NCBI RefSeq assembly: GCF_032362555.1
Contig: NC_083513.1
Coordinates: 3,534,001 to 3,598,000 of the forward strand
Reading direction: 5' to 3'
DNA: 64,000 bases
Origin: Amyelois transitella
Taxonomy: Eukaryota > Arthropoda > Insecta > Lepidoptera > Pyralidae
Of this stretch, positions 47,645 to 58,914 are shown one piece after another. The translations under genes and the position numbers were made by a program. Positions within the stretch are counted from its first letter, which is position 1; each line of letters starts with the position of its first letter. The notes below the pieces were generated by a model. It was not told where the DNA came from. It ran no database searches and saw nothing but the letters and a program-made list of their open reading frames with translations.

Positions 47645-50251
47645 ATGACTGAAGCGTATATTCCTCCTAAATATGATTCAACATGCGAACAGGATGCCAT
47701 CGATCAAAATAACAGTACAGAAAATGTGACTGCCAATGCTAAAGACGACTGTAATACAAACGAAGATGAACAAAATGTTCCTATTGCAAAGGAGATTTTT
47801 ACCTTAAATGTAGCATTAAATGTTACCACCAACAATAAAACCGATAGTGTTGTTTCTAATAGTGATCTTACTGATACAGCAACTAACTGTTCAGAGCCTC
47901 TAGATTTGCAGAATAAGACGAAAGAAAAAGATAAAGTTCTGAAATATGTTTACAACTTTATCAATAAGAAAGATGCATTACAAAAGAAAGACGGTCATTT
48001 CATAAACAGTTTAAAAAGAAGGAAACGCTCGGAAAGAAATAAAACATCTGCTGAAAATATAGCTGGTCAAGAAAGTAAACTTGCTCCTTTAATAGTAAAC
48101 TATGAAACTTCTCATAAACCCAGCGACACACATGTATCACCATTTGGCTTCACGGGAAATTTAAAGAACTCTAATTTAGTAATTTCGCAAGAACCAATCC
48201 ATAGAGAAATATTACAAGAGCGAGTACCAGGAAATATTATTAAAAGTTCAAATTTAGCTGATTTCAATATTGAAACGTTACATGATAAGAAAGCGCAACC
48301 TATTAAAAATTATGAGAATTTGAAAGCTGACTTTGAAATAATCAATTCAGAGAATAACTTACAAGGTAGAGAAAATAGTGAAGAAAGCAAGAACAGATAT
48401 GCACATAAAAATGACAATCGTACTTTTAGAGAAAGTGATGAAAGTCGAGAAGGAAGAGAGTATAATGACGGTAATGGAAGCAAAGAATCAGATGTACCAG
48501 ATGACTATAATAGTAAAAATATAAAAGAAAACCAGTCTAATGAAGGAAACAATGAAAAAGAAGCAGACGATTTTCCACGAAATTATAGTGATAACAGTAG
48601 ACCATTAAATTCCGATCTAAAATATGACCAAAAACCTTACAGTGAAAGTGAAGAAAGTAAAGAGAAAGTCACTTATTCGGATAGACCTTCAAATAGCCAA
48701 GAAAATTATGAAAATAATGACAAAGATTACCTTAGACAAGACAAGAAAAGTAATTCAGATGAATCTCAAGAAAGCTACGAATCGAAAGAAAATAATAATT
48801 TGCCTTATCGTAAATCAGAGGTCAACGACAGCAATGAGTCTAATTCAAAAAGCAAAGAAAGTGAAGAAACAGATAGTGTTGAATCAAATAATTACTCAAG
48901 AACTAAAGACAACAGTGAAGAAAGCACAGAAAAATATAGCAATATTGGCAAACCTCTTAGCCAAGATTTATCAAATAAATTTCAGGCGGATAAAAAGGCT
49001 TTTGATAAAAATGCACCATTCAATAATAATGACAGTAGCAATGAAAATAAAGACAACAATAATTACCAAAATCATTACAATGAACCAAAAAATGAAACTT
49101 TGCCGTCTAAAATACAAGACGTGGATTTAGGAGACTTTAGTTATGAAAGAATAGAGGTAAATGATCAAGGTCAAGTTGTACCTGCTAAAGAAAATTATAA
49201 TGAAAATTTACCACGAATATCATCAAAACCACAAAGCTTCATAAAGGAAAAAGATGAAATTCTTTCTTCTTCTATAGAAGATTCAAGCCGTCAATCTAGC
49301 TCTGAAAGTAACGAAGACAAAGGATTAATTAAAATTAATGATGGTGAAATAAAACCAGTTGTTGAAATTAATGGAGATAGTAACAGCGGTGAGTTTGTTA
49401 GTAAAGAACCGTTAAACTCAAACTTGAGAATAAAAGATAAAAGTTTAGAAGAATTTCTTGGTGTTAAAGACTTTTCTGAAAATGACCGAAATGAAAAAAT
49501 AAAAGTCCAGTCTGAAGAGAACAAGGAAGATGCTAAACAACAATTTGAAAGAATTCCTTTGAACTACAGACATGATAAAAGTAATGAAAACCAAGAAAAC
49601 TTAGAACCGTTGACCACTGAAAAAAATTTGAAAGTAAACACCCAAGTTGAAGTTAGCGAAGGCACAATAGAAAGTATTCCAATAGATGGCACAAAATATG
49701 ATGAAAATTTAAAATTGAAATTTGATGACGTATCTGTTTCATTACCCGAAATAAAACTTCCAGAGGACATTTTAGCCTATGCATATGAAGAGCCACAATA
49801 TCAAAAACAAAAAGAAAAAAAGAAAACCAATCGTAAGTTTTATCATTATGATGATTCTTTTGATAGTGATGAAGATGACCAAAGGCCTAAAGAAGATACG
49901 GATACCCAAAATGATCACGATAACCATGGGTACGACAAATATTACGGAAATTATAAGCAAAAAGACAAGTACAAGAAAAAAGATGACGATGAAGAAGAAG
50001 AAGAAGAAGAAGAAGAAGAGGAAGATCATGCAGATTTGTATGAAAAGTTTGTAAGGGAACGATTTGGAAAGCGCGGCACTTTTGAAGAACGTTCTGGAAA
50101 GTTACAAAATAAACCTGTAGGCGACCCCAAATTGTATGAGAGATTACAAAGCGTGCTGAAGAAAACACATGATATCGAAAAACAAGCACAAAAAAGCGGG
50201 GATCCAAACGCTGGTTACATGTGGACTCTAGAATATGGGCAAAATTTGTAA
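47645..50251 (+). CDS. Acidic Asn/Ser/Glu/Lys-rich protein, 868 codons, 5' end uncertain
   Basis: A single open frame of 868 codons, far too long to be chance in this AT-rich DNA. The ATG at 47645 directly follows TATATTTACAG, a strong splice acceptor, so this is probably a later exon and the true start may lie upstream; a nearer donor, GTAAGT at 47567, would leave the present ATG as start after a non-coding exon. The product is low-complexity and intrinsically disordered, with only three Cys (14, 36, 82), many N-glycosylation sequons, a furin-type RRKR at 125-128, repeated SEES/ESEE/SKE clusters of the S-x-E type used by Golgi Fam20C-like kinases, a Glu run near residue 785, and a more ordered C-terminus (DLYEKFVRERFGKR ... 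GYMWTLEYG). These features suggest a secreted, phosphorylated matrix-type protein, but function is unknown. AATAAA follows at 50611. Confidence 0.75.
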   Translation: MTEAYIPPKYDSTCEQDAIDQNNSTENVTANAKDDCNTNEDEQNVPIAKEIFTLNVALNVTTNNKTDSVVSNSDLTDTATNCSEPLDLQNKTKEKDKVLKYVYNFINKKDALQKKDGHFINSLKRRKRSERNKTSAENIAGQESKLAPLIVNYETSHKPSDTHVSPFGFTGNLKNSNLVISQEPIHREILQERVPGNIIKSSNLADFNIETLHDKKAQPIKNYENLKADFEIINSENNLQGRENSEESKNRYAHKNDNRTFRESDESREGREYNDGNGSKESDVPDDYNSKNIKENQSNEGNNEKEADDFPRNYSDNSRPLNSDLKYDQKPYSESEESKEKVTYSDRPSNSQENYENNDKDYLRQDKKSNSDESQESYESKENNNLPYRKSEVNDSNESNSKSKESEETDSVESNNYSRTKDNSEESTEKYSNIGKPLSQDLSNKFQADKKAFDKNAPFNNNDSSNENKDNNNYQNHYNEPKNETLPSKIQDVDLGDFSYERIEVNDQGQVVPAKENYNENLPRISSKPQSFIKEKDEILSSSIEDSSRQSSSESNEDKGLIKINDGEIKPVVEINGDSNSGEFVSKEPLNSNLRIKDKSLEEFLGVKDFSENDRNEKIKVQSEENKEDAKQQFERIPLNYRHDKSNENQENLEPLTTEKNLKVNTQVEVSEGTIESIPIDGTKYDENLKLKFDDVSVSLPEIKLPEDILAYAYEEPQYQKQKEKKKTNRKFYHYDDSFDSDEDDQRPKEDTDTQNDHDNHGYDKYYGNYKQKDKYKKKDDDEEEEEEEEEEEDHADLYEKFVRERFGKRGTFEERSGKLQNKPVGDPKLYERLQSVLKKTHDIEKQAQKSGDPNAGYMWTLEYGQNL
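49991..50025 (+). repeat. GAA trinucleotide run coding poly-Glu
   Basis: About ten consecutive GAA/GAG codons inside the acidic protein. Such runs vary in length between alleles. Confidence 0.85.
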
Positions 50252-50610
50252 ATTTATAAGCTTCGAAAATTGGCTACCAAGAAAATTTCCAAAAATCCTC
50301 CCTTAGTGGATGTCTACGTCATTAGTTTAATGTCAATTCCCTTCAATGGTTTTAACCACAGTTTTTATCTATACATTGATGGATATATCAATATACGCAT
50401 AATATTATAGTAAGTCACTTGTTAATTAATATTTCCACATTTTCCACACATTTAATTTTTATTCCAATAATATCTTTCGTTCTTATCCGTGTGTGACCAA
50501 AGCGTGTGTAGAAAGTTTAGAAAGTAGGTAGTTATAAGAATGAATGGAAATTATTTTATAAATGTTTAATTGAGTTGATTCAATATATAGAATTGCCATA
50601 TCTTTTGGTA

Positions 50611-50616
50611 AATAAA
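50611..50616 (+). terminator. Polyadenylation signal of the acidic-protein gene
   Basis: AATAAA about 360 bases after the stop, followed by the GT-rich 'tgtgatctgcgt'. Confidence 0.55.
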
Positions 50617-51007
50617 TGTGATCTGCGTAATGATAAGCTAGTCGATAAGATCAAGTTTTGGAAAGAAAAATCTTCTCTCTCAATTTCTACTGTATTTAGT
50701 ACACACAATTTCCTAATGATGATGATGTGTGGTGAGGTGATGCCTATAATTTTGATTTGATGATGTAAATAATTTAAGCGTGAACGAAGTACGAAACTCC
50801 ATTTAATAGAATTCAATTTTTTTTGTATCAATACGAACACGTTTTAGTTAAGTACCACTTTATTTTTAACATACGTTAGTTTATTTTATTTATTAAAATA
50901 TTTTTACAAATGTGAGTTTTGTTTTCATTCTCATCGCCGTCCTCATCATGATGTTTCTATACTATCAGTAAATGATTTATACATTTTGGTGTAGTAGGTA
51001 CTAATAT

Positions 51008-51500
51008 AGTCGTAAGTGGTCAAACGGTTACGGTACCCGACTAAAAAAGCGTAGTACACGGGTTCAGATTCTACCGTGCTCAGCTCCCGTAGCTTGACAC
51101 GGGGGCAGGCATTAACTATTTTTTCGGAATTACATAAATACATTTGTAATTTGAGTTTGATTGCTAACAATGCGATTCTAGAAAAGGATAACATCGTAAG
51201 GAAACCTGCACATTCAAGCAACTGGATGTGGGTAATGTCACCTACACCCAACAAATATTAAAAATAGCGAAAATGGACCACTGATCCGATCTCCATGAAA
51301 ACATACTTAAGGTGTGGAATGAAACATGTGTGTGAAACATAAGAAAATTATCACGCTCCAAAAAATGAGTTTATTTCCTTTGCAAGGTCGCGGATGTCAG
51401 ATGAAAGTCACTAAATGTAAAACCTGACTAACCCAATCTAGTACCTATCACGAGCATCTCTCCAGTACCGACGAATTAAAGCCAGGAGGAGGATGATGTA
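51008..51500 (+). mobile_element. tRNA-derived SINE
   Basis: tRNA-like head with A-box-like 'agtggtcaaacggttacgg' and B-box-like 'gggttcagattctacc', then the body words 'cgtaaggaaacctgcacatt' and 'aaaacctgactaacccaatc', and a GGATGATG end. Same family body as the SINE at 16215-16600, here on the plus strand, between the acidic-protein gene and prefoldin 6. Confidence 0.7.
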
Positions 51501-52007
51501 TTGTAGTTAAAACTCACCTATTTTCAATGAACTTATTATTATACTATCTACCTAAATGCAAACAATATTGTTTTCGATGAGTTGACTAAACTGATTTTGG
51601 TTATGGAATGAAAAGAGATTAAAGTTAAAGCCGGCACTTACTCCCAGAGCACATATATTAATGCCTGGAGGAATAAAAGTAAAAAATATCCGACTGAGTA
51701 TGAACCTTCGTCTGTATGTTTATAATGTGTTCCTACACATTTATGACTAGAACTAGTCAGTTTTTCATTTCAAATACATTCATAAAATAAAATCGTGTGT
51801 ACGAGTCTAATGCTGAGTGCCACAGTTTAAAAAAAAAAGAAACGAGACGTTAGTGCCAATGTCAAGATAGCCAAAAAAAGTTAGCAAATAAAGAAATCAA
51901 ATCACAGTTTTAACCTAAAACTGCATTGAAAGGATTCATTAATTTTCCAATTTAATTAATAACTTTTTTTGCTTGAAATTATAGTTAGAAACGTTATTTT
52001 AAGAAGC

Positions 52008-52376
52008 ATGGCTGAAGAAATTCAAAGAAAACTACAAAAGGAGTTGGAAGTTTTTCAAGGTGTACAAGTAGAATACCGTAAGGCAGTGGCCCAAAAACAG
52101 CAGTTAGATAGTCAACTGAATGAAAATAAAGCCGTGAAAGAAGAATTAATGTTACTCAAAGAAGATTCAGAGGTTTATAAACTCATTGGGCCAGTATTAG
52201 TAAAGCAACAGTTGGAAGAAGCTCGACAGAATGTTTCGAAGAGAATGGAGTACATTAGCAAGGAAATCAAAAGAACAGACGATCACATATGCGCATTAGA
52301 AAACAAACAAGAAGCTTTGCAAGAAACTTTAAGTAAATTAAAAAATGATCTTGGAAAATTGAAAATAAAAGCTTGA
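52008..52376 (+). CDS. Pfdn6: Prefoldin subunit 6
   Basis: A single-exon frame of 122 codons. Prefoldin is a hexameric cytosolic chaperone that binds nascent actin and tubulin and passes them to the CCT chaperonin; subunit 6 is a beta-type subunit. The protein begins MAEEIQRKLQKELE, has two long heptad-patterned helices (about residues 1-45 and 70-118) joined by a hairpin region containing VYKLIGPVLVKQ, the beta-prefoldin signature. Length fits the family (about 120-130 residues). The frame is open 13 codons further upstream but only to a TTG, so the ATG at 52008 is the start. No canonical AATAAA follows closely; an AATATA variant lies near 52471. The gene sits between two SINEs. Confidence 0.93.
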   Translation: MAEEIQRKLQKELEVFQGVQVEYRKAVAQKQQLDSQLNENKAVKEELMLLKEDSEVYKLIGPVLVKQQLEEARQNVSKRMEYISKEIKRTDDHICALENKQEALQETLSKLKNDLGKLKIKA

Positions 52377-52663
52377 ATGTTGCAATCACTATACATGTAT
52401 TGTGTTGTGAATACTAATGCTAAATGCTACACCACATTAATTCTTACTCTGTTTTCTACATTAACCGATATAATATAGTATTATTATAAGAACTAAAGTA
52501 TATTTATTTGTGACCTTTTATTCAATTTTTTTTATTTATCAGTGCCGACTTTTTATAGAATAGGTAGTAAGTAAACATTTCTCCTTCTCTTTCATGTAGC
52601 AAGAGGCAACCTATGGAAATAAGCAGTTTCACCTAGAAATTCCCATGTTCCCTTGCTAATAAG

Positions 52664-52860
52664 GGTCTACCCCTGTGGCAAAGTGGTAATATGCTTGTCT
52701 GTGACACAGAAGGGTTCGAATCCCAGAGAAAGGTGCTTTCTGATTGGCTTGGATCTTTATCTATCAGTACTTATCACGAAATATAATATCATTGAGTTAG
52801 GTGACACAAGTTTCGAACCTACTTTGAGGCTCAATCTGTGTAATTTGTCCTCTGCATTTT
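52664..52860 (+). mobile_element. tRNA-derived SINE, second type
   Basis: Good internal promoter: A-box-like 'tggcaaagtgg' at 52676-52686 and a perfect B-box 'ggttcgaatcc' at 52713-52723. The tRNA-like fold is incomplete (no matching acceptor stem) and a non-tRNA body follows, so it is a SINE head rather than a tRNA gene. The 3' border is not clear. Confidence 0.6.
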
Positions 52861-54246
52861 AAAGTGTTATTCAATGTTTATGAGTCATGGTAGGCCAAAC
52901 TAGCTTTTCACTCCTGGATTGTAATCATAGAACCCCAAGCATTACACAAGGAAGCTGATATCAGGAGAATACTAGGTGGCTTAGATGAGTGCTATTAACT
53001 AATACCCTAAATAAAATTATAATAGGTCGCTAACAATTGTGCAGGTTATTTGCTAACTACTCTGATTGGAATTTCCAGAAGAATCTTACTATGGCCTAGT
53101 CTGTCTCTAGGCCAAATATCATCTTAGTAAATAGGTACAGTAGTTTGAGTTTTTTTGTGACAAACAAACGTACACATGTCTTTTCATTTTAATATTAGTA
53201 TGGACATACATATATATATATACAGTACCTACATACCTAGCTTATTAAAAATTAACTTCCAATGTCATGTTTTTATATTCTATTGATGACATACTAAACG
53301 CAAAAATACTTAAATATATTTGATTTTATAAAATAAAAGATTTTAATCTTAAACATATGCCTGAACTGGCTTATAAATACACCATCTCCTATTTTGACAT
53401 TGGTTGCAAATAGTTTGTAATAAAAGGGGTCCATATCTCTTGTATTATCTTTTCTGATCCACATATCACAAGTTCCGGTTCCCAGGGGTGTACTTCATCT
53501 GAGGGAGGATGTATTCACCATACTAAGCTTGTCAAAGTTTGTTTTATCTACTCTCTTTCTTATCTTTGGTTTTTCCTAGTGACAGAAAGTGAGGAAAGAC
53601 ATGACTTCATAAAGGAACAAGCTAACTACATTGGTGTTGATATTCTAAGATATTAGGAGTGTAGATAATAAAATGAATAATAAAACCATTATGTATATTA
53701 TTTAATATCTATTCTGATAAATTCAAAACTCTTACAAAGAATGGCACTTACTTGACAAGGAATATTTTGCACCAAAATCTTTTATTATCACATACACTAT
53801 TAGACAATTTTGTCAATACTTACTGCAGAACAGTTATCTCGTAGAAGTGGTATTTTCTACTAGATTACATTGCTGGATAATTGCTGAATTATAATAACAT
53901 CATGTAAACTAACTCTATATAAATATCAATCCTTATCACAATAACTGAAGTCAAATACAATCCAATATTAAATTGTACAGTACAATTTTTTTTTTACAAA
54001 ATATAAATTTCTTGTATAATGTGTATATATTATAATAATGTGGTCCCTTTTTTTATAAAGTCTTAGATTTATTCAATAGCATTACATGTAAACAGTAAAT
54101 ACTTGTTTCTTTGCCTTATACAACTACTCTAATGTCAAGGAATGTAAATATCATATAACCTTACAAATATTCCGCCTCTTACAAGTTATAGATAAAAATA
54201 CTTCTCAAAAATATACTTCATAGGAATCTTCTTCTTGTACTTAAAT
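52861..54246. other. Spacer between prefoldin 6 and testin
   Basis: Contains a LINE-like 3' fragment (about 53083-53210: 'aggtacagtagtttgagttt' and a terminal 'attagtatgga') and the testin 3' UTR at its right end. A candidate testin polyadenylation signal (TTTATT on this strand) is at 54068-54073. No other gene recognised. Confidence 0.55.
54068..54073 (-). terminator. Candidate testin polyadenylation signal
   Basis: AATAAA on the minus strand, about 175 bases beyond the testin stop. Another lies at 53781-53786. Confidence 0.4.
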
Positions 54247-57200
54247 TTAGCTTATCCGGCTCTGAACACAAGGCACACTACAGAATGGCATCTCTTGCTT
54301 GACCACGAAGCGGCCGCTGAGGAGGCTCTTGCCGCACATGCGCCCGGAACACATGAAGCAGTCCGCGTGCCAGTGCATGTTGGACCACGACACGCCCTGC
54401 TGCCCCGGCGCGATCACGCCGCCGCACGCGCGACACCGCTCCGCGTGGAACTGATCGTAACACGACAAACATATCGGCAAACCAGTCTTGTCATCAGGCA
54501 CGTACTTCTTACCCCCTAGAGGAGCATCGCAATGATAACAACAGAAATGCTGCACGTGGAACGCCCGACCTTCCGCGGCCGTGTACGGCCGGGTGAATAT
54601 CAACTCGTCGCAACCAGCGCAACGAGGAATCTCTAGCACGTTCGCCAAATCCCTAGCGCAATAAATCTCCCCCTTGTAGAAGAAATACACGAGATCGGCC
54701 AAGAGTTCTCCACATTTGTGACATGTGAAGCATTGCGGATGCCAGATAGCCGCCTGACCTGCACGCTCGGCCTTAACAGCCACTTCGCCTGCGAACATTG
54801 GTTTGTTACAACGTTGGCAATCCACACCTTCGTTGTACAGTTTCCTGTTGAATTCCATTTCATCAGGGCTGAGAGACATATCAGTGAGTTGGTCAATAAT
54901 AGGGTTGATGGGATCATAGTTACCCTGGGGAGAACCTATGTATCCGCTGCTATCACTTATTGGTGTTTGAGTATTGTCAAGAGTTGGGTTGTTCCATTCA
55001 TTGATGGCTCCTACTGGTGGGACAGCTCCAGGATATGTGCTGTAATTCGGTAATGGTGGCGGCGGAAGATCCTCTTCAGATTGACTGTGCAGGTATTCCC
55101 TCAGCGGCGCAGTTTGCTGTGGTTCTACCTGATTTATGGGTTTTGTGGTAGTTGAATACTGTGGGTTAATCTTGGTTGAGCAAATTGTTCCACTGTGCTC
55201 TGGCGTAGTAGGCTCGTGTTTCCAACTCCAAATTTCGCCATTTGGTGCAAATATTGTTCCCTTTTGCACTCTACTTTCCATCAGTTTAGCCGTGCCCATG
55301 ACATTGTTGTTACTGGCCGCCCATAAATCTGGCATTATCTGTGCTCCAAGAGTCTTTCCAACAAATTCATTAGTTTCTTCTCTAAACTGAGGATTTTTAT
55401 TGTATTCATCACGGAATAGTTTGATTGGTTGTAAATAAACATCATTTGTGACTGGCATGTTCAGGTCAGCCAAATTCTTAAACAGCTTGTCATAAACAGG
55501 CCCGTGTTCAACAGCGCTCTTAATTCTATCAGACTCAATGTGCATAGCATTAAGCTTATCTTTAACAGTGCGACTGAGTATTGGGTTTGATTTATAATCC
55601 GGCAAGTTGGCAGCACTGCTCACAATGTTTCCTTCAGCATCCAACACTAATTTCTTGTCGGAAGCATTCTTGGGTACAATATTATACTTGACGCCTCTGG
55701 AAACATTTGAAATCTTCAAAGGTAAGGCATATGATTTGGGCGCAGAGTGGGTCTTGCTGTTTTCCACGGTGTATATCTCCCCACTGTGTAGCGGTCCTAC
55801 TCTTACCACGTTACCCTGACCTACGACATTTTCCTTGATGCGCGTAATGTACTCCTGAAAAGTATACCAATAAGACATATCACACAATGAACAAAGATAA
55901 AAATGTAATTAATTATTAACACATATTTATCGAGTGGTACACGGCAGAAGAATCGAACCTCTCTTTCGGCTAGATGTGATGGACCAACATCGCATGTATT
56001 GAAAATGTTGTCACAGCATAAAAATTATCACCTAAATGCTATTTTTAAAATTAGTTGAAAGTAACGGTTGAGAATACATTTAGAAATGAGCTGTGGTGAG
56101 AGATAATATGCAGCTAAGAATGGGTTGTTTATCTTGACAGCATGTGACAGTACAATGCCAATCCCAACTAAAATTATAAATGCGAAAACAAATTTGTTTC
56201 TTTTTTGTTACTTCTCCACAATTAACCACTGACCCAATTTCCATTAAATTTAAAAACATAATATGGGAACATACTTCTGACGAAAGGTAGTATGAGATAT
56301 ACATACCGTGTGCTCCGACTTCTCCTGCTGCGAGGCGTGATGCCTGGCGGCGGGCGCGACGTCGTGCGGAGGCAGCTGCGTGCGGAGCTGCGCGCGCCGC
56401 TTCCGAGCCGCCTCCGAGCCCGACACGGGCGCCAGCGAGCCCAGGCACGACATGTACTCTGACACCTGTACAACACGTATAAAGTGATAACTTCTATTAT
56501 TACCTGGAGTGTCGAAACCTACTTAAAGAATTCAACATTTTGCAAAACCATGACAACCCAATATTCTGGTAAATTCTTCATTTTGGAATATCAACTTACT
56601 GGTCTTAAAGGAAAAAAGTAGTTATTAAATCCCAAGTGTTATATAATAAATGTGAAATTCCCGTACATATAGTGAGGAGCACACAAAAGAACATTGACAT
56701 GACAAGAGAGGATACTTTACAGAATGAAGTCGCGGGCAACAGCTAGTCGTCTTTAAGCTTAAAACGGAGCATTGCATAGTTAAAAAGTTATGTTAAAGTT
56801 GTCTTAAATGTGAAATATCTACTTAATTACTTATTATTACCCAATGAATCACCTACATTTTGATGGTAATAGTTATCATTATTTAAAAACTAATTAAAAG
56901 TATAGTGAATTTAATGGTTTTGCCTAAGCAGGTACCTATTTAAATAACTATGTACTGCAGGTGTCATTGTGTGTGTTTAATTGATTTTATTCTCATTTTC
57001 CAAATAAATATATTTTCATTACATCTGAATTTAGTCTGTCAGTCTTTCAAGGCTGCTGGCTCTGTCTACCCCGCAAAAGTTTTAGCCGTAATTATATGAG
57101 TGATTAATGAATGAAAATATTTTCATTACTTTTCTATTTATTTCATTAATTATCTCCCCAACTAGTAATTTGCCACTATATTATTATAGAGAGTACTTTG

Positions 57201-58914
57201 ATAACATTAAGTAATCACAGTAAATAACTGATAATAAATATTTGATAGGATCAAGATAACCAGTGCATGATTTCAATATGATAATATTATAGCTGCCATA
57301 TCAATATAAAAAAAATTCACAGCAATATCAGTTGGATCTCATTTATGTTATGTTCTTTCTATGCTTTTACTTGTTACTTTATTGACTAAGTTTTGTCCCT
57401 ACCAATATTATTTTAAGAGCTATAATGAAATTGTATATAATATAATAAAAAGGTGCAAATGCTTTAATTGGGGAAGGGACAGTGGTTGAATGTAATAAAC
57501 ATACATATAAGCACGTCTATATCACTTCCAGGGAAGTCAGAGCCAACAGTCTTGAAGAGATGAATAGGCCATGTTTAGCTGTTTGGCTTAATGATAGAAT
57601 TGAAATTAAAATAGTCACCAGTTGCTAGTCTATGGCCCAAAAGAAGAATCCCAAGTTTATAAACCTAACTCTTAGACGCTTTAGGATACATAGCGACGAT
57701 GTGGTACCTGTGTCAAATAGCAGGTATCCATAGACACAATCCTTTTTACACACATACCTAGTATACCCAATTATAGACATTCATGCCAACTAAACACATT
57801 ACAGTTATAATGTTGGCATCGAATGTAATAAAATTGTAGAAATAAAATATTTACCAACTCAGTAGAAGCATTTGGTGGCACCCAATCGACTTTGACAGGT
57901 TTGTCAGTCACACCACGAATCTTGATGAGCGGCACTGGAAATTAGAATTATTGTGGTGAAGTAATTGTTTGTTATAACAAGGAGCTGAGTGTGGCCTGTC
58001 AGTCTTTATAATGCTGTTGGCTCTGTCTAGCCCGTAAGGGATAAAGACGTGACTATATGTATGTATGTATGTTATAACTTGATTGATTTAAAAAAATTAA
58101 AGTAAACTTGTAACTCGTCACATTAAGACATCTAAAGCCACATCTAAATAATCTTGTTTATGTTCACATCAAAATAAATTTACAGCAAGTGTAAGACTTA
58201 CAAGATCCCTTCTTAGGCTTTGCTGTACCAAGCAACTCAAACTGTGCCCAGCCTGATAAGTCATCATCTGGCACATCGTGTACATCTTTACTGCAATGGC
58301 AAGCTCTACACACCTTCCGCCAGAAGTGCAAATCTAAGCCTGGGCACCCAGAACCTAAAAGAATTGAGACATTAAATAACATAATTAATTGAACTGTATG
58401 CATTTATTTCATTAAATTTATTTTACTGATGAGCTCGCATGAACTAGGTGAAGTGAAAGAAGTATGCAGGGATTGTGGAAAGCTTTCCACCTCTCTCCCG
58501 GATGGGTAGGCACAGCTGTGCCTATAAGGTAAGTATAAAAGTACCTGACTAAACTGTGGTTATTATGATCATTTAAATAACTAAATTCTTTATTCACAAA
58601 CATAATATTATATAAAAGAGGTGAGGAATTAGCCCATAATAGGTATATAACATGTTTTTGTTTCCCACATGCATGTTTTATGTGGATGTCCATAATTATT
58701 GCTTATTATTATATTATATATGCGTAGGAATAATATTATATATTGTATACTCTGGTTAATAATATGGATATTGCATGTTGTTACCACAGGAGTTACAAGG
58801 AGCGCCAGCACCGCTGTCATGCCCTAACCGGGCTTTACTCAGTTTTTCCCTTTGACTCTCAAGTTTTGATAACCATGCCGGCGCCTCTGGAGTTTCCACA
58901 CATGACTCACTCAT
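54247..58914 (-). CDS. Tes: Testin-type PET-LIM protein, 709 codons, 5 exons
   Basis: Minus-strand exons in transcript order: 58914-58785, 58354-58202, 57934-57855, 56465-56307, 55854-54247; all GT..AG, phases consistent, 2130 nt including stop. Testin is an actin and focal-adhesion scaffold. Order: Cys-rich N-terminus with [14 protein letters not shown] (about 45-60), the testin-specific region before the PET; PET domain about 95-197 ([10 protein letters not shown] ... [13 protein letters not shown]); a linker of about 320 residues; LIM1 about 520-578, LIM2 586-643, LIM3 648-703, all with intact Cys/His zinc ligands. The linker includes DLPPPPLP (436-443), which fits an LPPPP-type EVH1 ligand for Ena/VASP. 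Vertebrate testin is about 420 residues, so the long linker is the main difference. The ATG immediately follows an acceptor (CTTTTACAG), implying a 5' UTR exon upstream. Prickle is excluded by the N-terminus. Confidence 0.93.
57034..57100 (+). repeat. Family A 3' fragment
   Basis: Has 'ctgtcagtctttcaaggctg' and 'ggctctgtctaccccgcaaa'. 5' part missing. Confidence 0.6.
57499..57720 (-). repeat. Family A retroposon, diverged near-full copy
   Basis: Family blocks in order from tail ('catacatataagcacgtcta') to about the 'acgatgtggtacc' region; many substitutions. Confidence 0.65.
57986..58070 (+). repeat. Family A 3' end with ATGT tail
   Basis: Runs 'tgtggcctgtcagtctttat', 'ggctctgtctagcccgtaag' to a (TATG)n tail. 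It lies in testin intron 2, so antisense to testin. Confidence 0.65.
58425..58530 (+). repeat. Family B retroposon fragment
   Basis: Has 'gatgagctcgcatgaactag', 'gaagtatgcagggattgtgg' and 'ctctcccggatgggtaggca'. In testin intron 1. Confidence 0.6.

Larger units (their letters stand above)
56466..57854 (-). other. Testin intron 3, 1.4 kb
   Basis: Contains two family A copies (57034-57100 plus strand; 57499-57720 minus strand). The rest is AT-rich and featureless to me. Confidence 0.6.

Noticed and set aside
48624..49130. 168-codon Lys/Ile-rich plus-strand frame
   Set aside because: Out-of-frame overlap with the 868-codon frame, produced by AT-rich codons; no family resemblance.
49772..50029. 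Minus-strand frame of Phe, Ile and Val that looks like a membrane protein
   Set aside because: It is the reverse of the Glu/Lys-rich end of the acidic protein; poly-GAA read backwards gives a false hydrophobic run.
51969..52007. N-terminal extension of prefoldin 6
   Set aside because: Opens only with a TTG; prefoldin 6 proteins start near the MAEEIQ position, so the ATG at 52008 is used.
52676..52723. Possible tRNA gene (good A and B boxes)
   Set aside because: No complementary acceptor stem or proper anticodon arm; a non-tRNA body follows, so it is a SINE head.
54235..54519. Plus-strand frame rich in Ala, His and Arg
   Set aside because: Antisense shadow of the GC-rich LIM3 coding region of testin; the minus strand has intact zinc ligands and spliced continuity.
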